A stretch of 64,000 nt of DNA from Streptococcus sp. HMSC074B11 (lineage in GTDB: Bacteria; Bacillota; Bacilli; Lactobacillales; Streptococcaceae): positions 77,019 through 141,018 of the forward strand of contig NZ_KV794270.1 of NCBI RefSeq assembly GCF_001808705.1, given 5' to 3'. Below, piece by piece: positions 1-9,416 of this stretch (position 1 is the stretch's first letter; the number at the start of each line of letters is the position of its first letter). Under the pieces are notes generated by a model. That model saw only the letters and a list, made by a program, of their open reading frames with translations. It made no database searches and had not been told where the DNA came from. Both the position numbers and the translations under genes were made by a program.

Positions 1-30
1 ACGTGGTTTGAAGAGATTTTTGAAGAGTAT
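1..30 (-). repeat. BOX element, partial (boxA end)
   Basis: The first 30 bases match the end of the complete BOX element at 31681-31784 (the stretch from cgtggtttgaagaga to the terminal gagtat) with one difference. The rest lies outside the window. It sits downstream of secG, a usual intergenic place for BOX in pneumococcus and its relatives. Confidence 0.8.
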
Positions 31-73
31 AAAAATAAAAATAGGCAAAGAACTAGTCCCGCCCATTATTTTC

Positions 74-307
74 TTATCTACTTGATAATACCGTCAATGC
101 TAAGGCAATGGCTAGCCAGAAAAAGACTAAAATTCCTGTCAAACGTTGCATCACAGCTTCAAAACCGCGCGCTTTGCTACGTTCAAACAAATCACCTGCA
201 CTGGCATCAAATACATTGCTAGATTGGTTTTTAGTTGGTTGCATGAAAATTGCAATCACAATCACAACAGATAATACTAATAGAATGGTTAATAATAGGT
301 TATACAT
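74..307 (-). CDS. secG: Preprotein translocase subunit SecG
   Basis: SecG is the small accessory subunit of the SecYEG protein-conducting channel in the cytoplasmic membrane. It assists SecA-driven export. The 77-residue product has the family layout: a first membrane helix at about residues 3-22, a cytoplasmic loop with the FDASAGDLFERSKARG stretch, and a second helix at about 52-74. Length and loop motif fit streptococcal SecG. It is the last gene visible in the pmrA-rpmG-secG series and lies about 40 bases after rpmG. In pneumococcus rnr follows, which would be outside this window. Confidence 0.95.
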   Translation of the reverse strand: MYNLLLTILLVLSVVIVIAIFMQPTKNQSSNVFDASAGDLFERSKARGFEAVMQRLTGILVFFWLAIALALTVLSSR

Positions 308-346
308 ATCAAACTCCTTAAAATCCCTATTATTCTACCATAATTT

Positions 347-496
347 CTACTTAGATTCAAGATGTAGAGTCACTTTTCTTTCTTTTGGGCAATACTTTAA
401 GACCTCAATCTTGTCTGGATGGGTTTTGGAGTTTTTACTGGTTAGATAATTGATGCTGCCACAAGAGGAGCATTTGAGATTGATTTTTACTCGCAC
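347..496 (-). CDS. rpmG: 50S ribosomal protein L33
   Basis: This short gene encodes 49 residues starting at GTG ([14 protein letters not shown]...). L33 is a small protein of the large ribosomal subunit near the E site. The sequence shows a CxxC at C9/C12, the YLTSKN segment typical of L33, and a single C36 where zinc-binding L33 forms have a second CxxC, so only three of four possible zinc ligands remain. The GTG start shares one base with the pmrA stop codon (TAG/GTG), which implies translational coupling. Other L33 copies probably exist elsewhere in the genome, as in other Firmicutes. Confidence 0.92.
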
Positions 497-1695
497 TAGA
501 TTTCCTTCACTTTTAATAATGTTTTAAATTGGATAAGGTTAAATAAACAACTGAGAGCTACACAAAGAGCTGTTGCATAAAATACTGAGTGATAGCCAAA
601 TTGTCCCGCTACTGCTGATCCTGCTAAGGGACCTATCACTCCTCCTAGATAAAAAAAGACTTGATTAAAGGCAAATACCCTTGAAATGCCAACTTTAGGG
701 GTTATTTTGCTTAGAAGAGCATTGACACCAGGTATCAGAGCTCCCGTCCCCAGACCAAATAGAAAACGATAGAAGCCTAATTGGAATGGGCTAGTCGCAT
801 TTGCACATAATAGATATATGAAAACTGAATATACCTGAGCTACGACAAGTAGTCGATGATTGCCAACTTTATCACCTAATTTACCCATGATACCTGCGCT
901 CATCATACTTGAAAATCCCATGCTGGATACAATCAAACCAGAGACAAAGAGAAGATTCTCTTTCTGTCCCAGATCTCGTACATAGAGGGCAAGGATGGGA
1001 CCAATAGATTGGGCAGCAAATTGAATCACAAAGCTAGTTAGAAATAGATTTATCAGGAGAAAAGGGTATTTAACAGAAGTAAAGAGCTCTTTTGTAGGCA
1101 GTGCTTTTTCTTTTGGCACTGGCTGAAAGTTTTCTTTGATAAAAAGAATGGTTAAGATAGCTGCCAAGAACAGGAAACTACCAACCAATAAAAAGACATT
1201 TCGAATTCCAAAAATTTCGGCAATGAAACCGCCTACAAACGGACCAGTCAAAGTTCCAGCGACAACACCAGTTGATAAAGTCCCTAGAGCGTATCCCGAC
1301 CTATCTTTGGGAACTTGACTTGCAATTAAAGCTGTCGCATTAGGTACAAATCCTGTAAAAACTCCATTAAGAAACCGTAAGAACAAGAGCCAGAAAACAT
1401 TTGGAACAAAGGCCAGACCACCCATAGTGATGGTCATGGCTAGACCTGCTCGTATCATCATAGGTTTTCGACCATACTTGTCTGCCAATATTCCCCAAAT
1501 TGGTGATACAAAGGCTGCAGAAATGGCTGAGACTGATATAGATAAACCTGAATAAAAAGCAACTTGATCCCCTTTAATTCCTAACTGTTCCACAAAAATA
1601 GGCATGAAAGGGACAACAAGAGAAATGCTGGCTCCCGTTAAAAAGCAACCAAACCAAGCAATACGAAGATTATCCTTCCAACTAATCTCTTGCAT
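496..1695 (-). CDS. pmrA: MFS multidrug efflux transporter PmrA
   Basis: A 12-helix major facilitator transporter resembling pneumococcal PmrA, which exports fluoroquinolones and dyes by proton antiport. MFS motif A ([10 protein letters not shown]) is at about residues 68-77, in the loop between helices 2 and 3. I chose the start at 1695 (MQEISWKDN) because an AAGGAGG ribosome site at 1704-1710 lies 8 bases upstream; an ATG at 1701 is too close to that site. This gives 399 residues, the length I recall for PmrA. The start lies inside the end of coaE and the stop overlaps rpmG, so the three genes appear translationally coupled. Confidence 0.92.
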
Positions 1696-2287
1696 GGACA
1701 TCGCCTCCTTCAAGTAAGGTCACTACTTGACTCAAAAGCTGCTCTCGACTGCCATTATTGTCCAATATATAAGTAGCAAATTTCTTCTTTTCTTCTAAGA
1801 GCCACTGTGAAGCTAAACGAGTTTTAGCTGACTCTTGGGATAACTGATCACGGTTCATTAATCGCTCCAATTGAACATCACGATTTACATAAACTAGCCA
1901 AGTTTCATCGAACCATGAAGCATAGTCCTGTTCAAAAAGCAATGGAATATCCATGAAAAATATGTCCTCAGTCTGAGCTAACTTGTCTCTCAAAGAGCCC
2001 AATTCTTCACGGATGATTTGTCCTTGAGTCTGTTTAGACCATTCCTGCTCTTCTGGCTTTGAAAAAATAAGGCTAGCAAGCAAGGGGCGATTCAGTTCCC
2101 CATCTTCTAGAAGGACTTTTTCACCGAAATGCGCTACTAAAATCTGATAAAGGCGACCACCAGGTTTTTGAAGTTGGTGAACAAGAGCATCCGCATCTAC
2201 CACTTCAAACCCTTTTTGTCTTAGAAAATTTGTGACAGTGGACTTACCTGACGCAATACCACCAGTGATACCGATTATTTTTCCCAT
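1682..2287 (-). CDS. coaE: Dephospho-CoA kinase
   Basis: CoaE phosphorylates the 3'-hydroxyl of dephospho-CoA with ATP, the last step of coenzyme A synthesis. The protein begins MGKIIGITGG and has the P-loop GGIASGKS at residues 9-16. It is 201 residues, normal for the family. The frame stays open upstream to 2374, but the ATG at 2287 overlaps the mutM stop by one base (TGATG), a typical coupled start, and matches the family N-terminus. The tail overlaps pmrA by 14 bases. Confidence 0.95.
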   Translation of the reverse strand: MGKIIGITGGIASGKSTVTNFLRQKGFEVVDADALVHQLQKPGGRLYQILVAHFGEKVLLEDGELNRPLLASLIFSKPEEQEWSKQTQGQIIREELGSLRDKLAQTEDIFFMDIPLLFEQDYASWFDETWLVYVNRDVQLERLMNRDQLSQESAKTRLASQWLLEEKKKFATYILDNNGSREQLLSQVVTLLEGGDVHARD

Positions 2288-3111
2288 CACTTTCTCCTTT
2301 GACATTTTGGACAAAAATGGGTTCCACGACCACCGAGTTGAATTTTTTCGATGATGGATCCACAGCGAGAACATGCCTCTCCAGTCTTATCATAGACCTG
2401 ATGAAAGTCCTGCATGGTCCCATCCTCGCCAAAAGCATTGGTATAAGTGCGAATGGTTGAACCACCTTTTTCAACAGCCTGCCCCAATACTTCAATAGTC
2501 TGTTCATGAATAGCTGTCGCTTCAGCTCTTGTCAAACTCTGAGAAGGACTAGCTGGATGAACTTTCGCTCTCCAGAGAACTTCATCCACGTAGATATTCC
2601 CCAATCCAGCAACCAAAGTCTGGTCGAGAAGATGCGATTTGATTGGTTTTTTAGATTTCTTCAAGAAACCTCTAAAAATCTCTAAGTCAAAATCCTGTTC
2701 AGTAGGTTCTGGTCCAAGCTTTTTAGATACAAAGTAAGCATCTAAGAGTTCAGGAGCAAGCAATTCCATAGTCCCAAACTTGCGGACATCCTCATAAACA
2801 AGCGTGCCACCATCTTCAAAATGAATCAAAACATGGGCATGCTTACGTTCAGGGATTTGGTCTGGGTAATAAAAATACTTGCCTTCCATTCGCAGATGCG
2901 AAATCAAGACATTGTTTGTCAGGTAGAAAAGTAAATATTTTCCACGACGTCCCATTGATTTAACAAGTTGACCAGGCAATTCTTTCTGAAACTGATCCAA
3001 ATCTGTCTTAATCATCTTAGGATAACGAATATCAAGACTAGCAATCTTCTTCCCTAGAATCAGTTTTTCAAGACCTTGTCGAACCGTTTCGACTTCAGGT
3101 AATTCAGGCAT
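2287..3111 (-). CDS. mutM: Formamidopyrimidine-DNA glycosylase
   Basis: MutM (Fpg) removes 8-oxoguanine and ring-opened purines from DNA and nicks the strand by beta-delta elimination. The N-terminus MPELPEVET provides the catalytic proline (after Met removal) and glutamate. A helix-two-turn-helix lies in the middle, with GLGNIYVDEVL at about residues 168-178. A C-terminal zinc finger (CSRC ... CPKC) closes the protein. The length of 274 is typical. The gene lies between era and coaE with coupled ends. Confidence 0.96.
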   Translation of the reverse strand: MPELPEVETVRQGLEKLILGKKIASLDIRYPKMIKTDLDQFQKELPGQLVKSMGRRGKYLLFYLTNNVLISHLRMEGKYFYYPDQIPERKHAHVLIHFEDGGTLVYEDVRKFGTMELLAPELLDAYFVSKKLGPEPTEQDFDLEIFRGFLKKSKKPIKSHLLDQTLVAGLGNIYVDEVLWRAKVHPASPSQSLTRAEATAIHEQTIEVLGQAVEKGGSTIRTYTNAFGEDGTMQDFHQVYDKTGEACSRCGSIIEKIQLGGRGTHFCPKCQRRK

Positions 3112-3159
3112 AACTCCTCCTTATCTAAAAACAAGAAGCAGGCTACTGCCCACCTCTTC

Positions 3160-4059
3160 TTAATATTCTTTTTCGTTATAGCCAAAGTCAGCCAAATCTA
3201 GCTTCTTATCTCGCCAGTTTTTCTTAACCTTGACCCAAGTTTCTAGGAAGACCTTGTCTCCTAGCATGAGCTCAATATCACGACGGGCCATAGTCCCAAT
3301 TTTCTTGAGCATGGCACCACCTTTACCGATGACAATCCCTTTTTGGCTATCACGTTCAACCATGATAGTTGCTCGGATATGAACCTTGTCTGTATCCTCG
3401 TCTCGTTTCATAGAGTCCACCACTACTGCAACTGAGTGTGGAATTTCTTCACGAGTTAAGTGTAAGACTTTTTCACGAATCATCTCAGAAACCAAGAAAC
3501 GCTCTGGATGGTCTGTGATTTGATCGGCTGGGAAATATTGGAAACCTTCTTCAAGATTTTCACTGAGAATATCGATTAGACGAGAAACGTTATTTCCCTG
3601 AAGAGCTGAAATAGGAACAATTTCCTTAAAGTCCATCTGATTGCGAAAATCATCGATTTGAGCCAAGAGCTGGTCTGGATGAACCTTGTCAATTTTATTG
3701 ACCACCAAAATTACAGGAACCTTAGCAGCCTTGAGTCGTTCGATAATCATATCGTCGCCCTTACCACGCGCCTCATCTGCTGGCACCATGAAAATTACGG
3801 TGTCCACTTCACGAAGGGTGCTATAGGCAGACTCTACCATGAAATCTCCGAGTGCTGTTTTAGGCTTGTGAATGCCTGGTGTATCGATAAAAACGATTTG
3901 CTCCTTATCAGTGGTGTAGATCCCCATGATTTTATTGCGAGTTGTCTGCGCCTTATCACTCATAATAGCAATCTTTTGCCCCATAACGTGATTTAAAAAA
4001 GTTGACTTCCCAACATTGGGACGTCCTAAAATGGCTACAAAGCCTGATTTAAATGTCAT
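3160..4059 (-). CDS. era: GTPase Era
   Basis: Era is an essential GTPase that binds the 3' end of 16S rRNA and helps mature the 30S subunit. The G1 loop GRPNVGKST is at residues 12-20, G3 (DTPG) near 60, and G4 (NKID) near 121. The C-terminal third is a KH RNA-binding domain with the [11 protein letters not shown] loop. The length of 299 is standard. Its neighbours dgkA and ybeY are its usual partners in Firmicutes, and ybeY also works in ribosome maturation. Confidence 0.97.
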   Translation of the reverse strand: MTFKSGFVAILGRPNVGKSTFLNHVMGQKIAIMSDKAQTTRNKIMGIYTTDKEQIVFIDTPGIHKPKTALGDFMVESAYSTLREVDTVIFMVPADEARGKGDDMIIERLKAAKVPVILVVNKIDKVHPDQLLAQIDDFRNQMDFKEIVPISALQGNNVSRLIDILSENLEEGFQYFPADQITDHPERFLVSEMIREKVLHLTREEIPHSVAVVVDSMKRDEDTDKVHIRATIMVERDSQKGIVIGKGGAMLKKIGTMARRDIELMLGDKVFLETWVKVKKNWRDKKLDLADFGYNEKEY

Positions 4060-4075
4060 AATTTCCTCTTACTGT

Positions 4076-4471
4076 TTAAAATAATAAATCCCAAATCCGT
4101 GGGAGAAAGATGAGTGCACCTGTCAAAGCGGCAAAAAGTGAGACCACAAGCACGGCACCAGCCGCCATGTCTTTAGCTTTTTTTGCCAACATAGAAAAGT
4201 GATAGTGACTTGCCAAATCTACTACATTTTCAATAGCTGAATTAATAATCTCAAAAGCTATTACCATGAAAATGCTCAAAAGCAGAAATAACCATTCGAT
4301 TCGTGACACCTGAAAAACAAAACCTGCAAGGACAACTATTAGAGCCGTCACTGCATGCTTTCTCATATTACGTTCTTCCTTAATCGCAGTAAAAATCCCT
4401 GTAATGGCAAATTCTAAACTGGATATTAGGTCACGATTTTTCCATTTTCGTTTATTGTCTTGTGAGTCCAT
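4076..4471 (-). CDS. dgkA: Diacylglycerol/undecaprenol kinase (DgkA family)
   Basis: This 131-residue membrane protein has three hydrophobic helices and the family motif [13 protein letters not shown], whose glutamates and asparagine form the catalytic site. In Gram-positive bacteria this family mainly phosphorylates undecaprenol, recycling the lipid carrier for cell-wall synthesis; that substrate is inferred from the family. The start overlaps the end of ybeY by 20 bases. Confidence 0.93.
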   Translation of the reverse strand: MDSQDNKRKWKNRDLISSLEFAITGIFTAIKEERNMRKHAVTALIVVLAGFVFQVSRIEWLFLLLSIFMVIAFEIINSAIENVVDLASHYHFSMLAKKAKDMAAGAVLVVSLFAALTGALIFLPRIWDLLF

Positions 4472-4949
4472 AGGCTGTCAAAATTTCTTCTTGTAAACCG
4501 AACATCTCCGCTTCTTCCTCGGGAGTGTAGTGATCATAGCCGTTAATGTGTAAAAAGCCGTGCACTGCCAAGAAGCCCATCTCACGCTCAAAACTATGAC
4601 CGTACTCCTCAGCTTGCTCATGAGCCTTATCAATGGAAATGAAAAGCTCACCGATATAAGCATCAAATTCTGACATCATATCTGCCAAGTCGGGATCATT
4701 TTCCAGATCTTCCTCATCAAAGGCAATCTCTAACTCCGGCTTATATTCAAGACTGATGACATCTGTTGGACGATCGGTATCACGAAACTCTAGATTGAGT
4801 TCATGGCTTCGTTCGTTGGTCACAAATGTGACCGCCATTTCCTTGTCTTCTTTTCCAATTTTTTTTGCAGCAAATTCTAAAATTTCCTGTGTTTGTTCTA
4901 AAATTTCTTTTGAAACTTGTCCAGTTTCATCTACCATTTCAATATACAT
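4452..4949 (-). CDS. ybeY: Endoribonuclease YbeY
   Basis: YbeY is a zinc-dependent endoribonuclease involved in 16S rRNA 3' maturation and ribosome quality control. The catalytic metal motif [11 protein letters not shown] is clear, with H130, H134 and H140 as the three zinc ligands. The product is 165 residues, as expected. It is the first gene of the ybeY-dgkA-era run and diverges from pavA. Confidence 0.96.
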   Translation of the reverse strand: MYIEMVDETGQVSKEILEQTQEILEFAAKKIGKEDKEMAVTFVTNERSHELNLEFRDTDRPTDVISLEYKPELEIAFDEEDLENDPDLADMMSEFDAYIGELFISIDKAHEQAEEYGHSFEREMGFLAVHGFLHINGYDHYTPEEEAEMFGLQEEILTAYGLTRQ

Positions 4950-5014
4950 GTGCTTCTCGATTCTCTTTACTTGGCTTTATTATATCACATTTCTATGATT
5001 TTATTCTACCTTTT

Positions 5015-5023
5015 TGATATAAT
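5015..5023 (+). promoter_or_regulatory. Extended -10 promoter for pavA
   Basis: TGATATAAT is an extended -10 element (TGN plus a perfect TATAAT) ending 30 bases before the pavA ATG. No good -35 box is present 17 bases upstream, which is tolerated by extended -10 promoters. A gaggaga ribosome site follows at about 5041-5048. Confidence 0.6.
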
Positions 5024-5053
5024 ACTATGGAATACATTCACGAGGAGAGAACC

Positions 5054-6709
5054 ATGTCATTTGATGGATTTTTTTTACACCACATGGTTGAGGAATTGCG
5101 AACCGAACTACTAAATGGTCGCATCCAAAAGATTAATCAACCCTTTGACCAAGAATTGGTCCTGCAAATCCGTAGCAATCGTAAAAGTCATCGTTTGCTC
5201 CTTTCTGCGCATCCAGTTTTTGGACGCATTCAGTTAACAGAGGCAATCTTTGAAAATCCTGCTCAGCCATCTACTTTTATTATGGTATTAAGAAAGTACC
5301 TTCAAGGAGCAGTTATTGAGTCAATCGAGCAAATCGAAAGCGACCGTATCGTTGAAATCACGGTTTCCAATAAAAACGAGATTGGGGATCATATCCAGGC
5401 TACACTCATCATCGAGATTATGGGAAAACACAGCAATATTCTACTTGTAGATAAGTTTAGTCACAAAATCCTTGAAGTTATCAAGCATATAGGTTTCTCT
5501 CAAAATAGCTACCGTACCCTATTACCTGGTGCTACCTATATCGCTCCACCAAGTACGGAGGCTCTCAATCCTTTCACGGTCAAGGATGAAAAATTGTTTG
5601 AGGTTCTACAAACTCAAGACTTAACTGCTAAAAACCTTCAAAATATTTTTCAAGGTCTAGGCCGTGATACAGCAATCGAGCTAGAAAGACAACTAGTTAG
5701 TGATAAACTAGCCACTTTCCGGAACTTCTTTGGACAAGAAACCAACCCTTGCCTAACAGATAAATCCTTTTCTTGTGTGCCTTTTTCTAGTAAAACAGCG
5801 GAAAATTTTGACAGTCTTTCACAATTACTTGATATCTATTATAAGGATAAAGCCGAACGTGACCGTGTGAAACAACAGGCTAGCGAACTCATACGTCGCG
5901 TCGAAAACGAACTACAAAAGAATCGTCAAAAACTGAAAAAGCAAGAAAAAGAACTGCAGGCTACCGAAAATGCTGAAGAATTTCGTCAAAAAGGTGAGTT
6001 ACTAACCACTTTCCTTCATCAAGTTCCCAATGACCAAGATCAGGTCATTTTAGAAAACTACTACACCAACCAGCCTATCACGATTGCACTTGATAAGGCT
6101 TTAACTCCAAACCAAAATGCTCAACGCTACTTCAAACGCTATCAGAAATTAAAAGAAGCTGTTAAATACTTGACTGACCTGATTGAAGAAACCAAGGCAA
6201 CCATTCTCTATCTAGAAAGTGTCGAAACAGTACTCAATCAAGCCGGACTCGATGAGATTGCTGAAATTCGTGAAGAATTAATCCAAACAGGATTTATCCG
6301 CAGAAGACAAAGGGAAAAAATCCAGAAACGACAGAAACCTGAGCAGTATCTAGCTAGTGATGGAAAAACGATCATCTATGTGGGGCGCAATAACCTACAA
6401 AACGAGGAATTGACCTTTAAAATGGCCCGTAAAGAAGAGCTCTGGTTCCACGCTAAGGATATTCCTGGAAGTCATGTTGTTATCTCAGGCAATCTCAATC
6501 CTACTGATGAGGTTAAAACAGACGCTGCAGAACTTGCAGCCTACTTCTCTAAGGGACGTCTCTCCAACCTCGTTCAGGTGGATATGATTGAAGTTAAAAA
6601 ACTCAACAAACCAACTGGTGGAAAACCTGGTTTTGTCACCTATACTGGGCAAAAGACACTCCGTGTTACACCCGACCCTGAAAAAATTCAGTCCATGAAA
6701 ATCAAATAA
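5054..6709 (+). CDS. pavA: Rqc2/NFACT protein, fibronectin-binding PavA
   Basis: This is the streptococcal PavA/FbpA family, whose ancestral role is that of RqcH: it binds stalled 50S subunits with peptidyl-tRNA and adds alanine tails. In pneumococcus PavA is also reported to bind fibronectin although it lacks a secretion signal. The order is an NFACT-N domain (about 1-200), a helix-hairpin-helix region, a charged coiled coil near 270-320 (EKELQATENAEEF), and an NFACT-R domain near 430-545 (ARKEELWFHAKDIPGSHVVI). I took the ATG at 5054 because of the gaggaga site in front of it; this gives 551 residues, the length known for PavA. Confidence 0.94.
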   Translation: MSFDGFFLHHMVEELRTELLNGRIQKINQPFDQELVLQIRSNRKSHRLLLSAHPVFGRIQLTEAIFENPAQPSTFIMVLRKYLQGAVIESIEQIESDRIVEITVSNKNEIGDHIQATLIIEIMGKHSNILLVDKFSHKILEVIKHIGFSQNSYRTLLPGATYIAPPSTEALNPFTVKDEKLFEVLQTQDLTAKNLQNIFQGLGRDTAIELERQLVSDKLATFRNFFGQETNPCLTDKSFSCVPFSSKTAENFDSLSQLLDIYYKDKAERDRVKQQASELIRRVENELQKNRQKLKKQEKELQATENAEEFRQKGELLTTFLHQVPNDQDQVILENYYTNQPITIALDKALTPNQNAQRYFKRYQKLKEAVKYLTDLIEETKATILYLESVETVLNQAGLDEIAEIREELIQTGFIRRRQREKIQKRQKPEQYLASDGKTIIYVGRNNLQNEELTFKMARKEELWFHAKDIPGSHVVISGNLNPTDEVKTDAAELAAYFSKGRLSNLVQVDMIEVKKLNKPTGGKPGFVTYTGQKTLRVTPDPEKIQSMKIK

Positions 6710-6769
6710 GTCATGTATACTGGGGGCTGTTACTGCTATAGACTCAATTAAAAATGGGAGGTGCGTTCA

Positions 6770-7627
6770 ATGCTACGGCATATCAAATCTATTTTAACCA
6801 TTATATTCGGAGCTGCCATTTATGCCTTCGGACTCACATACTTTGTTGTGCCCCACCACTTATTCGAGGGTGGAGCAACGGGAATCACCTTGATTACCTA
6901 TTATCTCTTTAACATCCCTATCTCCGTGATGAACCTCATCATCAATATCCCATTATTCATTTTAGCCTGGAAAATATTTGGTGCAAAGACCCTATACAGC
7001 AGCCTGCTGGGTACTATTTCCTTATCCATTTGGCTAGCAATCTTTGAAAAAATTCCTCTCCACTTTAATCTTGAAGGAGATTTGGTTATCGTTGCCTTGG
7101 TTGCGGGTGTTCTTTTGGGACTTGGTCTAGGCGTTATCTTCAATGCTGGTGGTACCACTGGTGGAACAGATATCGTCGCTCGAATTCTGAACAAGTATAC
7201 CAATATCTCCGTGGGGAAATTACTCTTTGCACTAGACTTCCTCATCTTAATGCTCATTTTAATTATCTTCCAAGACCTTCGTCTCGTTACTTATACACTT
7301 CTATTTGACTTCATCGTCTCAAGAGTTATTGACTTGATTGGTGAAGGCGGATATGCGGGCAAAGGTTTTATGATTATCACTCAAAAGCCTATGGAAGTGG
7401 CAGATAAAATCAATGAAGAGTTAGGTCGAGGTGTCACTTTCATATCAGGGCAAGGTTACTACAGTCAAAAAGATTTAAAAATTATCTACTGTATCGTAGC
7501 AAGAAATGAAATGATTAAGATGAAAGAACTGATTCATACGATCGATCCTAGAGCCTTTATTACCATCACTGAAGCTCACGAAATTCTAGGAGAAGGCTTC
7601 ACCTTTGTGAATGAAGAAAGTTCCTAA
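6770..7627 (+). CDS. YitT family membrane protein
   Basis: A 285-residue integral membrane protein with about five to six hydrophobic helices in the first 200 residues (YitT/DUF161), including the glycine-rich GGTTGGTDIVARIL stretch. A soluble C-terminal DUF2179 domain follows (about 205-280, FISGQGYYSQKDLKIIYCIVAR). The biochemical role of the family is not established. The ATG at 6770 is preferred over an in-frame GTG at 6761 because GGGAGG at 6756-6761 is spaced 8 bases from it. It lies 60 bases after pavA, probably in the same transcript, and is followed by a strong terminator. Confidence 0.88.
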   Translation: MLRHIKSILTIIFGAAIYAFGLTYFVVPHHLFEGGATGITLITYYLFNIPISVMNLIINIPLFILAWKIFGAKTLYSSLLGTISLSIWLAIFEKIPLHFNLEGDLVIVALVAGVLLGLGLGVIFNAGGTTGGTDIVARILNKYTNISVGKLLFALDFLILMLILIIFQDLRLVTYTLLFDFIVSRVIDLIGEGGYAGKGFMIITQKPMEVADKINEELGRGVTFISGQGYYSQKDLKIIYCIVARNEMIKMKELIHTIDPRAFITITEAHEILGEGFTFVNEESS

Positions 7628-7642
7628 CACATAGACAACAAA

Positions 7643-7677
7643 AATAGTAACTTCGAATTTGAAGTTACTATTTTTTG
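7643..7677 (+). terminator. Terminator after the YitT gene
   Basis: Perfect 12-bp arms (aatagtaacttc at 7643-7654 and its complement at 7661-7672) enclose a 6-base loop and are followed by a T run. Confidence 0.85.
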
Positions 7678-7683
7678 ATGATA

Positions 7684-7711
7684 AAAACGGAAGAAGCAAA
7701 TCTTCCGTTTT
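7684..7711 (-). terminator. Terminator after nox
   Basis: Arms aaaacggaaga (7684-7694) and tcttccgtttt (7701-7711) form a hairpin. Read on the minus strand it lies just after the nox stop and ends in T residues. Confidence 0.8.
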
Positions 7712-7719
7712 ACAAATCA

Positions 7720-9099
7720 TTATTTTTCAGCTGTAAGTGCAGCCATTGTGATGTAATTGTATGGTTTGTTGAAGTGTGGCAAGAAGAATAGGTCTGTCAA
7801 TGCCAATTTTTCAATTGTAACATGTTCTTGGATAGCCAATGAGAACATGTGAATTCCCATGCTGATTGCTGAATCACGAGATACCATTTGAGCACCAAGG
7901 ATTTCACGGCTGTCTTTATCATAGACAATCTTGATTGCTACTTCATAGTTGTCATGTTTCATAAATTCTGGTTTTTGAAGATCGTTGAAGCCTGTTTCAA
8001 CAGCATTGTATCCTGCTGCTTTAGCTTTTTCAAGAGTCAAACCAGTTGAAACCATGTGAAGACCATAGATAGAGATACCGTTTGATCCTTGAACACCGAT
8101 TCCTTCAAGTTCATGTCCACAAGCATTGTAAGCACCTACGATACCAGTACGTACAGCATTTGATGCAAGAGCGATGTAGCTAGTGTCTTTACGAGCATTG
8201 TCATAAACAGTCGCACAGTCACCCACAGCGAATACTCCTGGAAGTGATGTTTCTTGTTTCTTGTCTACAAGGAAGGCACCGTTGCGGAAAAGTTCAATCT
8301 TGCCATCAGCAAGAGCTGTGTTAGGACGGAAACCAACTGCAAGAACAACCATGTCAACATCGAAAGTTTCTTTGTCAGTGATCAAACGTTCAACTTTACC
8401 GTCACCTTCGATAGCTTTAACAGTTTGTCCAAGTGCCAAACGGATGTTGTGGTCTTCCAAGTTCTTAGCCATCAATTGAGTGAAGTCTTTGTCGTAGTAA
8501 CCGTTCAAGACTGTGTCTACGATGTCAACAAGGACAACTTCTTTTCCAAGACGTTCGAATGCTTCAGCAAGCTCAACACCGATGTATCCACCACCGACAA
8601 CAGCGATACGCTCAAGGTGTTTGCTCTTGTCAGCAAGTTTATTGATCACTTCTTCTGCGTTTTGGTACAATTTAACGAATTGTACATTTTCAAGAGTTGC
8701 TTTGAATTCGCGGTTCCCTTTAACAATTTCAACACCTTCGATTGGTGGTAAAATTGGAGTTGAACCAGTCGCAAAGATCAATTTTTCGTATGATTCTTTG
8801 TGTTCTTTTCCATCAACTTCAGCAGTTACAACTTTATTATCATAGTCAATTGAAAGAACTGGTGAGTTCATATAAACTTTAGCACCTTTTGCTTCCAATT
8901 TTTCTTTATCTGAGTAGAAGAGACCTTCTGGACCATCGATTTGCTCACCAATCCAAAGAGCCATTCCACATCCTAGGAATGAAATGTTTGAGTTTTGGTC
9001 AAAGACAACGATTTCATTTTCACTTCCAAAATTGTCCAACATAGTGTTGATACAAGCAGTTCCAGCGTGGTTAGCACCCACGACTACGATTTTACTCAT
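7720..9099 (-). CDS. nox: Water-forming NADH oxidase
   Basis: Nox reduces O2 to water with NADH. It regenerates NAD+ and removes oxygen, and it is important for aerobic growth of streptococci, which lack respiration. The FAD-binding N-terminus [10 protein letters not shown] is at residues 6-15. The redox-active cysteine is C44 in [10 protein letters not shown] second Rossmann motif for NADH ([16 protein letters not shown]) is near 166-181, and GVFAVGDCA near 290 is the second FAD contact. The length of 459 is typical. It diverges from apbE, and its promoter carries a cre-like site. Confidence 0.96.
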   Translation of the reverse strand: MSKIVVVGANHAGTACINTMLDNFGSENEIVVFDQNSNISFLGCGMALWIGEQIDGPEGLFYSDKEKLEAKGAKVYMNSPVLSIDYDNKVVTAEVDGKEHKESYEKLIFATGSTPILPPIEGVEIVKGNREFKATLENVQFVKLYQNAEEVINKLADKSKHLERIAVVGGGYIGVELAEAFERLGKEVVLVDIVDTVLNGYYDKDFTQLMAKNLEDHNIRLALGQTVKAIEGDGKVERLITDKETFDVDMVVLAVGFRPNTALADGKIELFRNGAFLVDKKQETSLPGVFAVGDCATVYDNARKDTSYIALASNAVRTGIVGAYNACGHELEGIGVQGSNGISIYGLHMVSTGLTLEKAKAAGYNAVETGFNDLQKPEFMKHDNYEVAIKIVYDKDSREILGAQMVSRDSAISMGIHMFSLAIQEHVTIEKLALTDLFFLPHFNKPYNYITMAALTAEK

Positions 9100-9137
9100 A
9101 AGATAATTCCTACCTTTAATTTTTTATTTACCTTTCT

Positions 9138-9166
9138 AGTATATCATTATCTGTGAGCGTTTACAA
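9138..9166 (-). promoter_or_regulatory. nox promoter overlapping a cre-like site
   Basis: On the minus strand TTGTAA (9161-9166) and TATACT (9138-9143) are separated by exactly 17 bases. TGTAAACGCTCACA (9152-9165) overlaps the -35 box and differs at one position from the streptococcal cre pattern TGWAARCGYTWWCA. Repression by CcpA is inferred from this position. Confidence 0.65.
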
Positions 9167-9298
9167 GTTTTTTGACTAGTTTACTGTTTTTTTGAAATTT
9201 TTTTGAAATATATATCAATTTATTTTCAATCTTTTCAAAGTTTTTTGCACATTTTTTATTTATTCAAGCATATTTCTTGACTTTTTGTAAAAAATAAT

Positions 9299-9327
9299 TT
9301 GTGAAAACGCTGACTTTATGATATTCT
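9299..9327 (+). promoter_or_regulatory. Candidate apbE operon promoter with weak cre-like site
   Basis: TTGTGA (9299-9304) and TATTCT (9322-9327) are 17 bases apart, about 90 bases before the apbE start. TGAAAACGCTGACT (9302-9315) lies inside the promoter and matches the cre pattern with two mismatches. The remainder of the 317-base nox-apbE gap is A+T-rich, and I see nothing else in it. Confidence 0.4.
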
Positions 9328-9416
9328 ATTTATATGGAAATGAAATATAAATCTTCAGATTACTTTCATATCTGGATTTACAACTATTTCCAATTGATTT
9401 GAAGGGAGTTGATTTT

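Noticed and set aside
108-449. 113-codon plus-strand frame
   Set aside because: It is antisense to secG and rpmG, has no ribosome site and reads as low-complexity sequence; both minus-strand genes are certain.
8254-8751. 165-codon plus-strand frame inside nox
   Set aside because: Antisense shadow of a well-conserved NADH oxidase, with no domain and no ribosome site.
9290-9320. Rex-type redox operator near nox and apbE
   Set aside because: TTGTGA is present but the matching TCACAA half is missing; the cre reading fits better.
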